NCBI GenBank assembly: GCA_965153455.1
Contig: OZ234497.1
Coordinates: forward strand, 7,936,001 to 8,000,000
Direction: 5' to 3'
DNA length: 64,000 bases
Source: Sphagnum compactum
Lineage: Eukaryota > Bryophyta > Sphagnopsida > Sphagnales
Within the stretch, counting starts at the first letter, position 1. Each line of letters opens with the position of its first letter. Position numbers and translations under genes: made by a program. Below, piece by piece: positions 34,801-47,354 of the stretch. The notes under the pieces are model-generated. The model saw only the letters and a list, made by a program, of their open reading frames with translations. It was not told the DNA's origin and did not search any database.

Positions 34801-36357
34801 CGGCATAAGCCCGGGAAGGAAAATGTGGTGCCGGACGCATTGAGTCGGAAACACCAACTCAAAGTGGTGTATGTGGGAGAAACAAAGTTCCAAAAGGATG
34901 TTCGACTTGGGAGCCGTCGGGATGAATTTGCTAAGGAAAGGAAGCAAGACATTCAAAAGGGGATCAAGTCCCACTTCCACTTGCGAGATGGACTTTTGTG
35001 GTATAAGCAAAGTCGGCTCTATGTTCCAAAAGGGAGGCTAAGAGATGTGCTTTTGAAGGAATGCCATGATGGGCCCCTTGCGGGTCACGGTGGTGCAAAG
35101 CGCACCACCACATTCCTCAAGAAGTCCTATTATTGGCCCAACTTGAAGGAGGATGCGGAGGAATACGTGAAGACTTGCTTGACTTGCCAACAAAACCGGG
35201 CACTCAATAAAAAGCAAGCGGGATTGTTGCGACCGTTACCCATTCCGGAAGGGCCGTGGGAAAGTGTCTCCATGGATTTCATGGTGAGTTTGCCACCATC
35301 AAAGGGGTTTGATGCGATCATGGTGGTGGTGGATCGGTTTAGCAAGATGGCACATTTCATTCCTACCAAGGATAGTGCCACGGCCCAAGAGACGGGAAGG
35401 TTGTTCTTCACCCACGTGTTCAAGCATCATGGCCTCCCAAAGGACATTGTGTCGGACCGAGACCCCAAGTTCACAAGCAAGTTTTGGAGAGCCTTGTGGA
35501 AGCGCATGGGGTCCGAGCTCAAGATGAGCACTTCCTTTCGGCCTCAAACGGATGGACAAACCGAGAGGGTGAACTTGGTGATCCAACAATTCCTAAGGAA
35601 TTATGTGGCAGCGGATCAACAAGATTGGGTGGACCATTTGGAGTTGGCCGAATTTTGTTACAACAATTCGGAGCATTCGGCAACGGGGGCCACCCCATTT
35701 CAAATGGTGACGGGCAAGTCACCAATTGTGCCCACAACTTGGGTTGGGCAACCCCCAAGTGATGCAAGTGAGGAAGTGCCCATGGTCACACAACTTGATG
35801 AAGAAAGGCGACGCTTGTGGGAGATGGCCAAGGCCAATCTTGAGAAGGCGCATAAAAGGTACAAGAGTTTTGCGGACAAGTCCCGTCGAGAGGTGAATTT
35901 TGAAGAAGGGGATGAAGTATGGTTGAACATCAAGAACTTCCGGTTGCCCGAAGGATTGAGCCATAAGTTCTTGGGCCCATATGCGGGTCCATTCAAAGTG
36001 TTGGAAAAGAAATTTCCCAACACTTACAAGTTAGAACTACCGGAAAATCTCAAGGTTCATCCCATATTTCATGTTTCGCTTTTGAAGCCGGTCGTCCGTG
36101 ATGCCTCAAGGCCCGATCGAGAGCACAACTCAAGGCCCCCTCCGGATTTGGTTCATAATGAACCGGAATTTGAAGTGGAGGCCGTGCTCAAGTCAAGGCA
36201 ACTAAAGGGGCAAGAGCGGGAGTACTTGGTCAAGTGGAAAGGATACCATCCAATAGAGGCATCTTGGGTGAATGAGTCCGACATGGAACATGCCCAAGAA
36301 GCCATAGAAGAATTCCACAATAGACCGGCTAAAAGGCAAAGGAAACATAGAGCGTGA
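31867..36357 (+). CDS. Chromovirus B gag-pol polyprotein, 1496 residues
   Basis: A single frame from an ATG 33 bp after the primer site to TGA at 36355. In order: an acidic N-terminus, the capsid-type gag domain (about 90-270), a basic linker, the CCHC zinc knuckle at 332-345, aspartic protease with LLDTGAS near 387-393, reverse transcriptase with YIDD at 735-738, RNase H (HSDASDF near 883), integrase HHCC finger (about 1066-1107), and integrase core with catalytic Asp near 1136, Asp near 1197 and Glu near 1233, which gives the classic D-D-35-E spacing. A chromodomain (about 1434-1475) and a basic tail close the protein. The length and the fused gag-pol frame fit Tekay/CRM-like plant chromoviruses. 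No broken or missing key residue is seen. Confidence 0.97.
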   Translation: MAPRKTRKLVQEPVVEEPTQDLDVPPEAMREEEQNHSEDEEDRVSLEEHENEEEQPNAVLFTPEQLEVLLKMNRPDFSELVEALKGGSSKSVGFKPARPGNFDGARDRKVVDAWLAEMEDYLHAAKVGRHSAVELAQSYLKDYASTWWRTVRQEEGKTHGYTWEFFKERIELEFIPKNSDYISRCKLRDLENGSNDNLRQYVRAYSELMLEIRHMHELDRVCHFVMGLPTWAKRKLEENWPTSLTEAIMKVEGFSDVGRGEKSGFKRDNKFPHKKARHEGEWNRGQDTSKGEKPKQFQGSGFKPKGNFVKKGAPFKGSQPKGDVSGKPKGTCFNCNEVGHYSKDCPKPKPGSGASKVIALTSHLAEGECNRLIFLKGKVSKREVLCLLDTGASHNFITQESAQRMELRLEELKAPIEVHFADGIPHPTKLQARDVPLQLGNWRGKVDLLVSTLGGMDCILGMEFITQNNVLIEGHNRLVRIPSKSGIVRVKAREVPSVGETTIHLMLGKNLEKECGGGYGMLCVMRVLDEFEPKEATKVVSPHKCIKQVLEEFPDVMPEELPDELPPRRQVDHAIEVVPGVAPPAKAPYRMSHEELKELKVQLEELLAKGYIKPSKSPYGAPVLFAHKKDGTLRMCVDYRALNKVTVKNRYPLPRIDDLFDRLSGAKVFSRIDLRSGYYQIRIAQGDEEKTACRTRYGSYEFLVMPFGLTNAPATFCTLMNDIFREWLDDFVVVYIDDILIYSSSLEEHAEHLRKVFQRLKENKLYAKFEKCEFGVSEVDFLGHRITQEGLKMDDHKVKAILDWEPPKSVPALRSFLGLASYYRKFIKNFAKIATPLTNLLKKSSGTYEWEEACNEAFETLKGILVKAPVLKLPDFDKDFEIHSDASDFAIGGVLVQDGRPVAFESKKLNETERRWPTHEKEMWAVIHCLKTWGHYIGSKDVVVWTDNVTLKYFATQPKLSSKQVRWQDTLALFNVDIRHKPGKENVVPDALSRKHQLKVVYVGETKFQKDVRLGSRRDEFAKERKQDIQKGIKSHFHLRDGLLWYKQSRLYVPKGRLRDVLLKECHDGPLAGHGGAKRTTTFLKKSYYWPNLKEDAEEYVKTCLTCQQNRALNKKQAGLLRPLPIPEGPWESVSMDFMVSLPPSKGFDAIMVVVDRFSKMAHFIPTKDSATAQETGRLFFTHVFKHHGLPKDIVSDRDPKFTSKFWRALWKRMGSELKMSTSFRPQTDGQTERVNLVIQQFLRNYVAADQQDWVDHLELAEFCYNNSEHSATGATPFQMVTGKSPIVPTTWVGQPPSDASEEVPMVTQLDEERRRLWEMAKANLEKAHKRYKSFADKSRREVNFEEGDEVWLNIKNFRLPEGLSHKFLGPYAGPFKVLEKKFPNTYKLELPENLKVHPIFHVSLLKPVVRDASRPDREHNSRPPPDLVHNEPEFEVEAVLKSRQLKGQEREYLVKWKGYHPIEASWVNESDMEHAQEAIEEFHNRPAKRQRKHRA

Positions 36358-37144
36358 TGAGGACATCACCTTTCTTTTAGGGGGCGGAAAGTTACACAAA
36401 TGTACCAAATCAAGTTGTAAGTGAAATAAAGGCTAAAGACTTCCGAGAGATTGCATCACAAACATAATAGTATGTTAGAAAAGGGGGCGTTGTCAAGTGG
36501 CATGGACAAATGGAACTTTCTTGCGTAAGCCCAAATCAAAATCGGACTCCTACTTGGGGGCTAGGAGAAATCTTGGTCCGAAAAGAGGAGGCAAGCAAGG
36601 TGAGCTTGCGGGGACGTGCACATGCCCAAAGTGCATCCCAAGGGGTTGGTTGGTAGTGGCGGCCAACGCGGGAAGTCATGACCCCGTTCGTGTACTATAA
36701 TCGCGTATCTTGGGACTTAAGCTTTTGCAAAGCCTAAACGTCGCTTCTCGTACCTTGATAAGCATACCTTTAGGAAAGGCTTGATTGTTGTGATCAAGGC
36801 GCAAGATTGCGAAAGGAGTCATGTCAAGTAGCTTAGGTCAAGATTAGGCTTGGCTTGAGTTCCTCATGAGGGGAAGGTTGAAAGAATGGCCTCCCAAATG
36901 AGGGCTTCGTCAATTAGGCTAGTTAGGTCTTTTGACGAAGCGATGGAGGGTTTCTATTGAGACACCCTTGGACTTGCCAAGAGAGTGTTGGAAGCTTGGG
37001 GACGCCTAAGTTAGCTTGAGGCAAGGTCCGGCCGCAAGGAGTCGGCATTTGATGGCCAAGGATCCAAAAGAAAGCAATTGCAATTGTTGAAAGAAATTCT
37101 AAGTGTCAATGAGGACATTGACCTCTTCTTCTAGTGGGGGAGAG
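36358..37144 (+). mobile_element. 3' untranslated region and polypurine tract of element B
   Basis: Non-coding tail of about 790 bp, conserved in C and partly in A. The polypurine tract GTGGGGGAGAG ends at 37144, directly before the 3' LTR, and would prime plus-strand DNA synthesis. Confidence 0.85.
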
Positions 37145-38155
37145 TGTCGCAACCCTAGCTTTGGGCCCGGGACCAAAGGCAAAGGGGTTATAAGGTTGCG
37201 GGTCAAGAGGAAGCCCGGGAGTTAAACCAAGAGGTTGCTCGGGAGTTAAACCAAGAGGAAGCCCGGGAGCCAAGGCAAGAGAAAGCCCGGGAGTCACATC
37301 ACACTCCCGGGAGTGTAAGAAAGTGTGAGGGAGTGTGAGGGAGTGAACACTCACACTCCCAAGGCAACTCCCACTTTGGGGAGATGGAGTCCCGGTGGAC
37401 TCCCGAAACTTCAGAGAGCAATTGCAGGTGTCAAACCTCAATGTCTTGTGGCGTTCTTTATATCATTGGAAAGCTCTTGAAGCGTAGATATCTAAAATGG
37501 GCTCGCATAGCTCATTTGGACATCTGAAACACAAGTTATGGCCAAAAGAAGGATCGGGAGTCGAATTCCCGGGAGTCTGCCAGTTTTGACTCCCGACCAC
37601 TAAAAGTCGGGAATCGACCCGAAATACTAGGCTGCAGAGGACGTGCCACATATCGTTGGAAAGCTCTCGACGAGAGCTACAACTTTGCTTCAGACCGCAT
37701 CGCGATCCGAGGTCTGCTCGCAAAGTTATGGGGCTCCAAAGTCGCGGGAGTCGCATTTGGCGCGATTTCGGGACTCCCACGCGGGAGTCCCGGGAAAAAT
37801 AGCCATTTGGATGTAGCCTCCGTGGAGAGCTGCAGAGTATACTATAAGGGGGAAGGTGGTGGCTTCCCCCAAGTCCGGGCCGTGGTGAGTCTTGTGTGTC
37901 TGTGTTGCCCGTGGCTCGTCCTAGCACCAAAGGTGCTCCAACTATGCACTAACCACTTTGTGTGGGTTGTGTGCAGGCCCGTGTGAGTGAATAAGCTTGT
38001 CAATTCTTCCTAGTCTATCCCGGGACTTCTAGCACACCCCTCTCACCCCCCCTCTAGTGCTAGAAGTCGGGAGCGTGCTCCAAGTTCCAACTCCTTCCGC
38101 ATTGCCACATACTTGGACCCTCAAGTGGGTCCACTAGGAACTTGGGAGTGCGTTA
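37145..38155 (+). repeat. Element B 3' LTR (1011 bp)
   Basis: Same length as the 5' LTR and seemingly identical except that it ends TA rather than CA at 38154-38155. Confidence 0.95.
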
Positions 38156-38160
38156 GCTAA
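38156..38160 (+). repeat. Target-site duplication GCTAA of element B, right copy
   Basis: Matches 30802-30806. Chromovirus A continues after it. Confidence 0.95.
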
Positions 38161-39130
38161 CATCCCCCTTGGGTTGGCTCCTTTTTAAAGGAGCCTTCTT
38201 CTTGACAAAATTTCCTTTGGGTTTGAAACTTGAGCCTTGAAATTGTTTGGGTTTTTCCCTTTTTGAAGTCTCTTGCTTTTAGTTCCATTCCCTTTCATGG
38301 CGTGCTTTGTTGTGAGGGGATTTGTTCTCCATCTTAAACCCAGACTTTTCACCCCATCCCACATTTGAAAAACCTTCCATTTTCATGGTGGCCTCAGATA
38401 ATGAGGTAGGCCAATTCACTTCAAACTTGCGTTTGGCCCAAGTCGGGAGCCCCATCACAAAGTGGCACACTCGGTCTAACTCATGCATATGCTGGATTTC
38501 AAGCATGAGTTTGGAATACACCCTCACATATTGGCACAAATTATCATTTGTCGCATTCATAAGGTCACAAAGTTTGCACCTTGACATGTAGTTAAAAATT
38601 TTTGGAATGAATTTTAACTCAATGTGTTCCTTGAAAAATTTCCATGTGTAGCCATGGGTTTTCCTTTCCTCTTGCCTCACTATCTTCAACCATGTTGAAG
38701 CATAGCCTTTTAGATAGGACTGAGCAAGTTCCATGGCCGAGTGTCGCCCAACCTTAGCAACATGAAAGTAGTCTCCTATTTTCGCAAACCAAGCATCCAC
38801 AACCTTTCGATCTCGGACCCCATCAAAATTCCTAGGCTTAACAGGCTTGAATCCTACACTTTTAGATGATCCTCCTTTGAAGGCATTAACCAACTCAGTG
38901 AAATCGGGCCTATTCATTTTAAGTAAAACCTCCAGTTGTTTTGGAGTGAAAAGGACTATGGTTGGGTGTTGTTCTTCATTTTCATGATCATCATGGTTGT
39001 CACAGTCCTCTTGTTCTTCAGAATTCTCTTGTTCCTCCTCTCGAATGGTCTTGGATGGAACATTTAGGTCCTGGATGGGTTCTTCCACCATGGTTTCTTA
39101 TACTGGCTTACGGGTCCTCTTCGATGCCAT
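38161..39130 (-). pseudogene. Chromovirus A gag
   Basis: A minus-strand open piece of 270 codons (38279-39091), homologous to residues 18-290 of the B gag, plus a flanking start region with the ATG near 39128 separated by a stop. Recognisable parts are the acidic N-terminus, MNRPDF, and the capsid stretch [12 protein letters not shown]. There are many substitutions and some stops relative to B, so it is clearly older. The zinc-knuckle part lies beyond the inserted element B. Confidence 0.9.
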
Positions 39131-39180
39131 TAAAACTCCCCAATTGATGGATCAAGTTCTATCGGAGCTCTAATATCATG

Positions 39181-40090
39181 TGATGCACCCCCACACTCCT
39201 TGAAAGATTCAAATGTGAGTTCGAAATTGAAAACATCAAAAAAAGGAGTTGGGTACACTCCCTAATTCGTAGCACTTCGGGGGTACAAGGGGTGTGTTGG
39301 AGCTCCAAGATGGGGACTAGGTTAAATGACAAGCAAGTCAATTATTCACACGGTCTTGCAAAAATTAAACAACAAATTAGTTAGTGCATAGTTGGAGCAC
39401 TTTTGATGCACAAACGAATCACGGGCATACACATACTTACAAGATTCACCATGGCCCGAACTTGGGGGAAGCTACCACCTTCCTCTTTATAGTATTCTTT
39501 ATGATTGGTCATAGGGGTTGCGCAAAAATGTCATTTTTCCTAGGACCCCTAAGTTGGGAGTCCCAAAATTCCCAAAATTGGGACTTTGGAACTTTGGAGG
39601 CCCATAACTTCTTGTGCAGACCTCTAATTGAGGTGAGGTCTAAAGCAATGTTGTAGCCATCGTTGAAATTTTTTCAAGATATGTGGCACGCCATTTGCAC
39701 GCACGTAATTCAAGGCAATTTTCAACTTTTAATGGTCGGAAGTCAAATTGGCATTTTGATTCCTGACCTTTCTTTCGATCATAACTTGTGTTAAAAGTAC
39801 TCAAATGGGTCATGTGAGCCCATTTTAGACATTTACGTTTCAAAAGCTCTCTAATGGTATAAAAAAAATTAATTAAATGAATTTTGACCCTTGAAATCTC
39901 TCTCTCAAGACTCAAAACTCCATAGGGACTTCAACTCCCAAAATGGGAATCCACTTGGTAGTGTGTGGGTTCATTCTTTCACACTCTCTCACACTTCCAA
40001 GAGTGTAAATGTGATTTTCGGGTTGCACTTTCGACTTGCAACTTTCCATGCCTTTACTCTGGTCATGAGCCTAAGGCTAGGGTTGTGACA
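39181..40090 (-). repeat. 5' LTR of chromovirus A (910 bp), with decayed primer site
   Basis: In minus orientation it starts TGTCACAACCCTAG at 40090 and ends GGGTGCATCA at 39181. A degraded primer-binding site (TGATATTAGAGCTC on the minus strand) lies at 39165-39178. It is much diverged from the B LTR. Its 3' partner is missing from the left end of A. Confidence 0.88.
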
Positions 40091-40500
40091 ACCTTTTTGT
40101 CAATAATATTCCACCTTTGATTTGTATAGTTGGGTTTCTTAACCCGTGAACTTGATGTTGATTTGGTTTTTGGAGGACTTTGAAAGGATGTAGGTGCAAG
40201 CTCTAGTGCAACAAATTGCTCGACAATAGCAGAATGCACATGTGAATCAACCTCTAAATGAACTTTTGGACTTAGTAGTTAGCCATTGCTAGTTCCTTCT
40301 TTAGCTAAACTTCCTAGAGGGGTGTAGAACACTTCATCACTAGAAAACTTTCCATCAAACTCACTCGAAACTAACTTCTCGTTACCATATCGAGCTTTGT
40401 TTAGGACCTCCAAATAACATCTTCAAGCTTTTGCAAAAAAGGCCTTTATGAATTGACCCCATTAAGTCTTTCTGTCATGTCTTGCATATTGAAAATGAAT
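40091..40500 (-). pseudogene. Coding-like fragment of unknown family
   Basis: On the minus strand several open pieces have protein-like composition, for example HSAIVEQFVALELAPTSF near 40220 and QDMTERLNG near 40480. In-frame stops interrupt them. It abuts the A LTR, so it may be part of the sequence A inserted into. No domain is recognised. Confidence 0.25.
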
Positions 40501-40559
40501 ACAAACTAAAAGTTATACCACATTAACGCAATTTGATATATCACATAAGGAAAGCAAAT

Positions 40560-41060
40560 AATTGCCAAGGAGTCTTCCAAGCAACTAAATTTATTTGCAA
40601 AGGACAATGACTTGAGCCTTATTTACTTTGATTCAACAACATTTGCTTCTATTAGATATTTATAAGCACAATGCACTTATAAATCATGAGCCAAGTGCTT
40701 GATAAGTTCTACTTACTTTTCATCAAAATGCAAGGTGTTTGAACTAAGCAACCATTCATTTACAAAGGATGTGCAGACCTCCTTACCTCCTATGTTTAAT
40801 CAATGTCTACTTCCTTAATGGATCCATAAGCACAATGCACTCATAAATAAAGACTCCAGTGCTTCCAGTAAGGTATATTTTCTTTTAATCAAAGTGTCTT
40901 GGAGTCTTCCAAGCAACCATACATTTATAAAGGATAGTGACCTCCTTATCTACTTTGTTTCACCACTATCTGCTTCCTTAAGCATTCCATAAGCACACTG
41001 CACTTGCAAATAAGGATTCAAGTACTTGATAAATTGAACTTACTTTCAATCAAACTGGCT
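40560..41060. repeat. Degenerate tandem repeat, unit about 164 bp, 3 copies
   Basis: The phrase AAGCACA(A/C)TGCACTT is anchored at 40667, 40831 and 40994. Flanking phrases (TCTTCCAAGCAACCAT, AAAGGATAGTGACCTCCTTA, TACTTTCAATCAAA) keep the same phase. Confidence 0.75.
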
Positions 41061-42530
41061 AAAATTTTTGGAAGCACTTTGCCACCATTTATAGGTATAC
41101 AAGCACCTGACCTGCTTTCCAACACATGGTAGAAAGGGGAAACAAACTTATAAGTAGTCTACTATAGAGAGTGAAGGACTCTTATCATTGGCAACTTGAC
41201 CCATCCAAACATGCATTCATTTAAAAAGGACATAAGCACAAGTGACTTATTTTCCAACAGATGGCAAAAAGGAAAGAAAACTTAGAAATAGTTTTTTAAA
41301 GCAACTTGATTCTTATCATTGGCAACTTGAATAATCTAAACATGGATTCATTTTAAAAGGATAGGGACATCCTTAACTTATTTTTTTCAACAAAACTTCC
41401 TACCTTTTGGAATATAGTAGGAGAATGCATTTAAATTTGAGTGCACAAATTACTTGGTAGGTGTACTTACTCTTGACGAAGTAGCAACAACTTCGTGTCT
41501 AGAACCACCTCTCAACATTGTTTGTTTCCCCTTGAAACTCACAAGGATAATCCAATTAAAACAAAGGATCAACATGTCTCATAAATTTCACTTACTCTTG
41601 AAGGAAATCATACCTACTTTCAAGCGTTTAAGTTGCCAAACTTTAGTGGTAATGTATGCACCCAGATTGCTTCATTGAAAGCACAACTATTCATGAGCTT
41701 TAGGACTCCATAACTAGCATCTGCAACTTTGCACTAAACCAAGAACAACCCACATATGTGTGCAATCAAGACATGCTAAACTTTGACAACAATGTAGAAA
41801 ATTATTTAAGGTATATATACTCCAATTCCCTAACCTAGAAATCTTCACTTCTATAAGGTTGCTAAAAATTTCAAAAGCATTGAAGGTGTTTATAACAACT
41901 TACACCAAAGTTGAAATTGCATTGTGTGCCTTTGGAACTCATAAAACAAGAAGGTGATGGTCCCCAACCACTAGTCCCTATCAAAGTCATAAAACAAATC
42001 GTCAGTATCAAAGTTTTCGAGTTCACATTCTAACCACCTATGCTCCTTGTCCTCCTCCAACAACTGTTCTTCCATCAAATGCTTAATAAGATGTAGCATA
42101 CACCATGAAGCTTCATTTTGGCAACAATGCCACTGCGATAATTCCCTAGAGCTCTATTCATTACATCAAGAAAATAACTTAGCAACTTAGATCACTGATC
42201 CCCTCTCATTCAAAGTCATGAACATTCTTCAGAAAAAATCATCCAAAGACTTTGAAAGCTCAAAGACTAAAAAGTCATAAACAATTTGGTGCATGTGCAT
42301 AAATAGATCCGGATTTTGGGTTGTTCCAAAGCTATGGCAATAGAGACAAAAACAACAAAGACAAAGCTTGTTCCACACCCATCGTGTGCGAAGAAGCTTT
42401 CCAAGCCCTAAGTTGCACACCTACATATAGAAGCTATGTCTAGTTTTGCATGCCCTATGCATGCGGGGAAACATTTCACCTATTTTGAATTTTTTTCATC
42501 AATAGACTATCGACCTTCATTTACAACCTT
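41061..42530. other. AT-rich intergenic DNA, no gene seen
   Basis: Short unrelated frames only. Some phrases of the preceding repeat recur weakly to about 41400. Confidence 0.45.
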
Positions 42531-42539
42531 GTTGACCTT

Positions 42540-45094
42540 CATTTCTTGCCACATGGGTCATCACACAAGAACTTGTCCTTCCCAAGCAAAGGCACCTTAG
42601 GCGCTTTGGCTCCTTTTATTGTGTTTTCACCCATAATGATTATTTGGAAATGGCTGTTAACTCAAACAACTATGGAGGGATTCTCGCTAAAGGAGCTTTT
42701 GTTGTCATACGATGAAAGCTACGTATCTAAAGTGGATATAGAAGGAATGATTAGTGTGCAGAAAAAAAAAGGCTTCAGTAGGAAAAAATGAAAGGGAATC
42801 ATGTCCTTAAATTTTGTCTTAAGGATAGAAAAAGTGTTGAGCGAGGGATCCTGTTGTGGTGTCGAAGCAACGATGTGTTCTTTATACTGCTATCAACATT
42901 TCCTTCGGCAAATGATGGGATTAATTAGACACAAATTTTGGAACAAGTCGTTTGAGGAGAGAACCACCCACACATTGGATACCCCAAGAAGGTTACATTG
43001 AAAAGGAAATCGCAACCGTGCAAAATTTGTGACGCTTCAAGAGAGGGACGTTTGTGAAATTTCTTGGTACAAAATCATGGGAATTTTTAAGTCAACTTAC
43101 ATCAATTGCAAGCAGGAAAGCAAAAGAGGGTGTAAGATTCCTACCACATCAAAGTAAGGGGAGTAAAAAATAACAAGCCCCAACGATATAGGCCGAATCA
43201 AACATTTAGTCCTTGATCGAACAATGTGTTGATGTAATGTTGCATCAAATGAAGGACATTGGAGATGGTAAACAAGATGTATGTTTTTTTCTTCCAGATA
43301 CCTAGAGGACAATGTGGGAGCGTAATGACCAAGTAAGCCTAGAATGATTCATTTTCCTTGTGTTGTATGAAGACATGTTATACTACTCAATTAAAGCTTC
43401 ATCTAGTGGCCATTAGATCAAGTAGTGATATGTTTATTGTCTCGTTCAAACATTGTTTAGAAGTAGATTACTCTCAAAGTCTTTGTATCCTACAATGTCT
43501 ATGCCATTTGCCGACCTGGTGGGCATCAGGTTTAGAAAGTAACATGGCCTTAATTGAAGTTGTAATAGATATTAAATGTTTTTGTTTGTCATTCTGATAG
43601 TTGGTTTCTTTTACACGCTTACAGATTAGCAAGGAGTTGCAAATTAGAAGTATTTCACAGTTTGCTATGAGCCGGTTGGAAAAAAAAAACATCTGAACAT
43701 GGATGTGTGCAAGAGAGATCTATTTTTGCCAAGTGTACTGTTTGTGAATCCTTGAAGGATTTGGTATCCAAAGCAGGAAAAAACAACCCTAGTGTGAAGG
43801 TAGTGTGAAGGAACATGAGATTAAATTGAAGAAACGTAATATTCACCAAGAATGTTGTCGACGTCTATATCACACCTGGAGAGTTAAATTTGTGCAATTT
43901 AAAAATGATTTATGGTGAAGCACCAAAATTGTAGGCGTGAAACCATTGCCTACTTTTTTAGATGGACAATTGTGCGAAATATAACAAGAATCGTCACCTG
44001 TTGATGTTTCTTTCCTCATTAACTAACTGAGAAGTTTTCGAAAAAGTTCAATTGGGGTTTCTTGTAATTGGGCACACATGAAGATATTAACGGAAGTTTT
44101 GGATATTTGTTGAAGAAATTGAAAGAGCAGAATAATTATGTCATGGCGGATTTTATGAAAGCATTCATGTTTTCCCAAGATCGTCCATTCATTTCTTAAT
44201 TCATTAAGGAAATCCTTGATTTCAAATCTTCGGTCAATAGATATTTGGATGATGGCCCGAACGTCCTTGTCGGTCATACAAATGTGCATTTGTTTTGATT
44301 TTTTGTGGATGAGGTAGGGTGGCTAATGATGCAATACAAAGTATTGCTATTTATGCTTTGTGGAGCCTTAAAGATGACCCGTCCATATGATTGTGGAAAA
44401 AAGTGGCACAAGATGGGCAAAACTATAAGCGGGGGTTCCAAATCTTGTTCTGTTTCACCTAATATGGGGGAAAGATGAATTGAAGGCAGGTGAGAAGGAA
44501 AGGTTCATTAGTAGCGAGATTTTGAAGTATATTGAATTCTGGAAGCTTGGGATGTCAAAAGATGATTCATATTCTAGAATTATGAGTCTTTGTATAAAAT
44601 ATTAGGAGAGCATTTTGGAGTTGTTATCAAAACCTATCCCATAGTAGAATGATGTTCTATTGGAAGGCTTTTGGCCTTTTAGCAATTGGAGAACTAATTA
44701 TGAGCGTGCATCCATTTGTACTGTTGTTGATGTTAACCCTAAAAGTCCTATCATCCCTTCATATTGTGGGCCTAGAAACATGTGCTCTTCTTTGAACATT
44801 GTTGCATACATGCCTTTTCATGATTTATTTGTTGGTAATTTTGTTCTTATGCGGCCTTCAAACCCTCCAATCTATCCTATCTGGATGGGAAGGGCCGAAA
44901 GTGATGTTGTAAAAGATCATGAGAATGAAAATTATAAGGTCTATGTTCAATGGTGGGTTCCTATGAGAAAGGGAGCCAATAATGATGAGGAATTGTATCA
45001 TAATTGTTGGTTGAGCAAGTGGATGTGTAGTCATGTAGATCTAAAACAATGGGTTGAAATATCTTTTGTCACATTTTTTTTTGGCTATAAGTAA
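42540..45094 (+). pseudogene. DUF7869-like gene remnant with BAH-like C-terminal part
   Basis: Conserved-looking pieces appear in order on the plus strand but in changing frames. They are a cysteine-rich stretch with IRHKFWNKSFEERTTH (near 42930), KFVTLQERDVCEISWYKIMG (near 43030), a CTVCESLKDLVSKAGKN block (near 43740), MDNCAKYNKNRHLL (near 43965) and FLVIGHT with DINGSFGYLLKKLKEQ (near 44060). The GHT(H)EDI signature is what I associate with DUF7869 proteins of plants. The last part, open at 44660-45094, has FVLMRPSNPPIYPIWMGRA and YVQWWVP and resembles a BAH-type chromatin-reading domain. Many stops and indels show it is dead. The family name is from memory and needs a profile search. Confidence 0.55.
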
Positions 45095-45890
45095 TACAAC
45101 AATTAATTCCATTGTAAATTTTAATGTGACCTTATGCATATAAGGCAAAAGCTAATCTTGATGCAATTAACAATAACTCCTGTGCATTGTAGCTACAAAT
45201 CAAAAAAATTATGAACATCAAGTAGAAATGTTAGTGATATTTTATGGTCTCTAAAGTAGATTTGATTTTTTTTTCAAATGGGATTTTAATGTTCTAGAAT
45301 ATATGTTCTATAATTTGCCTATGTGCGTCTATTGAAAAAAATATTAATGTTTATCCTCTTTATGAACATTCCAATGTGCCGACCTTTTGTTAATATGGAC
45401 ATTGCTTGTTTTAAAATGTCATTTTAAGTGTGCATGAAAAATTACTATAGAGGTGATATGTTTAAATAATTTTTTTAATGTCATGGGTGTATGAAATTTT
45501 TGTCGATGTTTGTTAGCATTAATGATAAATATGAAAAAAAGGTGGCAATCATGTACTTAAGTTTATGGTTTGTGCTGAGCAAGGTCTAACCTTCATTTCA
45601 GCTAACCAGTTTTGTTTATACTAAATTCAATAAATTTTAATTTAAAGATATTGTTTACAATTGACGATAGGACGACGAAAATAATTACTCAAAATTTGGG
45701 GAGCACCACATCGGTTTGACTGTGAACTTTGAGGAGTTTGGTTCCAAGTTAAAGTTCTTGTGTAGATTTATGCAAATTAATTAAAATATGCTTGAAACTC
45801 TAGTAACACTAGACAATCATATTGAATTTGAATGGAAATTCAAGTTTTTAATGAAAAATTATGAAAGTGCATGTTGACATGATGGTAATT
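45095..45890. other. AT-rich DNA, no gene seen
   Basis: Nothing recognisable on either strand. Confidence 0.45.
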
Positions 45891-46150
45891 CCTCCTATTT
45901 GGTGGCCACCAGATGGGTTTTGACATTTGCACCATGTTGAATTTGATGTCAAATTCACTTTCTCTTGAAAATTTATGAAATTATATGAAAATTTAGTTGA
46001 AATGTGCCCAATTTGGTGGTCACAAATGGGTTTTGTTCCCCAACTTGTTGAGTTTGTTGTCAAATTAACTTCTTGTTGAAAATGTATGCAATTACATGAA
46101 AAGATGGTTGAAATACATCCTATTTGGTGGCCACCAAATGTGTTTTGCCC
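45891..46150. repeat. Degenerate tandem repeat, unit about 112 bp, 3 copies
   Basis: TTTGGTGGCCACCA(G/A)ATG starts at 45898 and 46121, with TTTGGTGGTCACAAATG at 46011. Between them recur GTTGAA(A)TGTG, TTGA(G)TTTG(A/T)TGTCAAATT and TTGAAAATTTATG. Confidence 0.75.
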
Positions 46151-46985
46151 CTCCCCCCCGTACTGAATTAATCCATAATTAATGTTAAAGTATGGAATTA
46201 ATTAAATATGTGTTATTCCATTGGAAGAATGAAAAAACTAGTAGTTGTAACACAGTCACAAATGTGACCAAAAGATGTGTAATGTGATTTCTAGTTGTAA
46301 AAATAACCAAAGTTAGTTGCAAATGACAATTAATTACACGTAATCACAAATGAATTGGTTACATTTTGGGTTTTCTTTCTAATGTATGAAATCATTATCA
46401 AATATTCAAAGCCCCATTTGATTTCTTCTTCACCGAATTATTCTTGGTTCATGTAATATATGAAAAATGATAATGGGGAGAATGACATTATTCAACTTCC
46501 TTTAGGTATGAACTCTTCTTATACTTGAGGCAAAATAATTTAATGTGTTTTTTTTTGTTCACCCTTGAATTATGTTTACTTATCCAATTATTGAGTTTTG
46601 CTTGTAGTTGGTTTGAATTACCATTTGCAGACCACATGAAGATGTTTATATTTCTAAATGGTAGAAGGCAATGTTCTTTGGTTGGATTTTTATTTTGAGA
46701 GGGTGCCAATGTAGTTGCATATCTAACTACTCAAAATTATAATTATTTTAATTGTGCTAGTAATAGTATGTTAGCAAATGATGATTTCATTGCGTTTTCA
46801 AACTTATAGTCCAAGTTTCATAATTTTTATTCTGTAGGACACAATCTGATTTTTTTTCATTAGTTGAAGATGTGGCCAGTTGCTAAATTGTGGACATTGA
46901 TAGTTTCAAACAAAAGGTGAGAATGCATGGCTTGTAATCTGTCATTGTATTTTGGTAGCTTTTCTCAAACAAGTAATTCCAAAAA

Positions 46986-47354
46986 TTATTTCCATTTAAT
47001 CAATGTCAAATTCAATTTATTTTGGTTTTGAAACCTATATGATGGCCTCCCCTTGATATGTGGAAGGAGCAACAAAACAAAATTGTGGTCTTGATTCTCT
47101 AGATCAATAGAAGCGTTAGCAATAGAAGTGCCAGCAAAAACGCTAACAACAAAAGTGGTAACAGAACCAATAGCAATAAAATCCAAATGGCAACAAAACA
47201 AACAAAAACAAAGAAAAAATTAAATTAGGAGGAGCACCACAATTGAGGTCACTAATTAATCGCACCAATATTTTGAAATCTCAATATAACACCAGCAAAA
47301 TCATCATGGTTGGCATCAACAAAAACTCCCAAACCACCAAAAAACACTCAATCA
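46986..47354 (-). pseudogene. Coding-like fragment next to the right inverted-repeat arm
   Basis: The minus strand has a 71-codon frame at 46986-47201 and further protein-like sequence up to 47330 (GVFVDANHDDFAGVI) in another frame. It may be the downstream part of the unknown gene carried by the adjacent arm. The left arm has no equivalent sequence after 742. Confidence 0.25.

Larger units (their letters stand above)
30807..38155 (+). mobile_element. Element B: complete Ty3/gypsy chromovirus, apparently intact
   Basis: 7349 bp with two 1011-bp LTRs, a tRNA-Met primer site, one uninterrupted gag-pol frame, a polypurine tract and a perfect 5-bp target duplication. By eye the LTRs match throughout except the next-to-last base (CA in the 5' copy, TA in the 3' copy). 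It lies in the gag region of the older element A, opposite in orientation. All parts needed for autonomous copying are present, so it may be or recently have been active. Confidence 0.95.

Noticed and set aside
36497-36700. 67-codon sense frame in the 3' tail of B, also open in C and partly in A
   Set aside because: Only C has an ATG; B and A start with GTG. It is more likely conserved non-coding tail than a protein.
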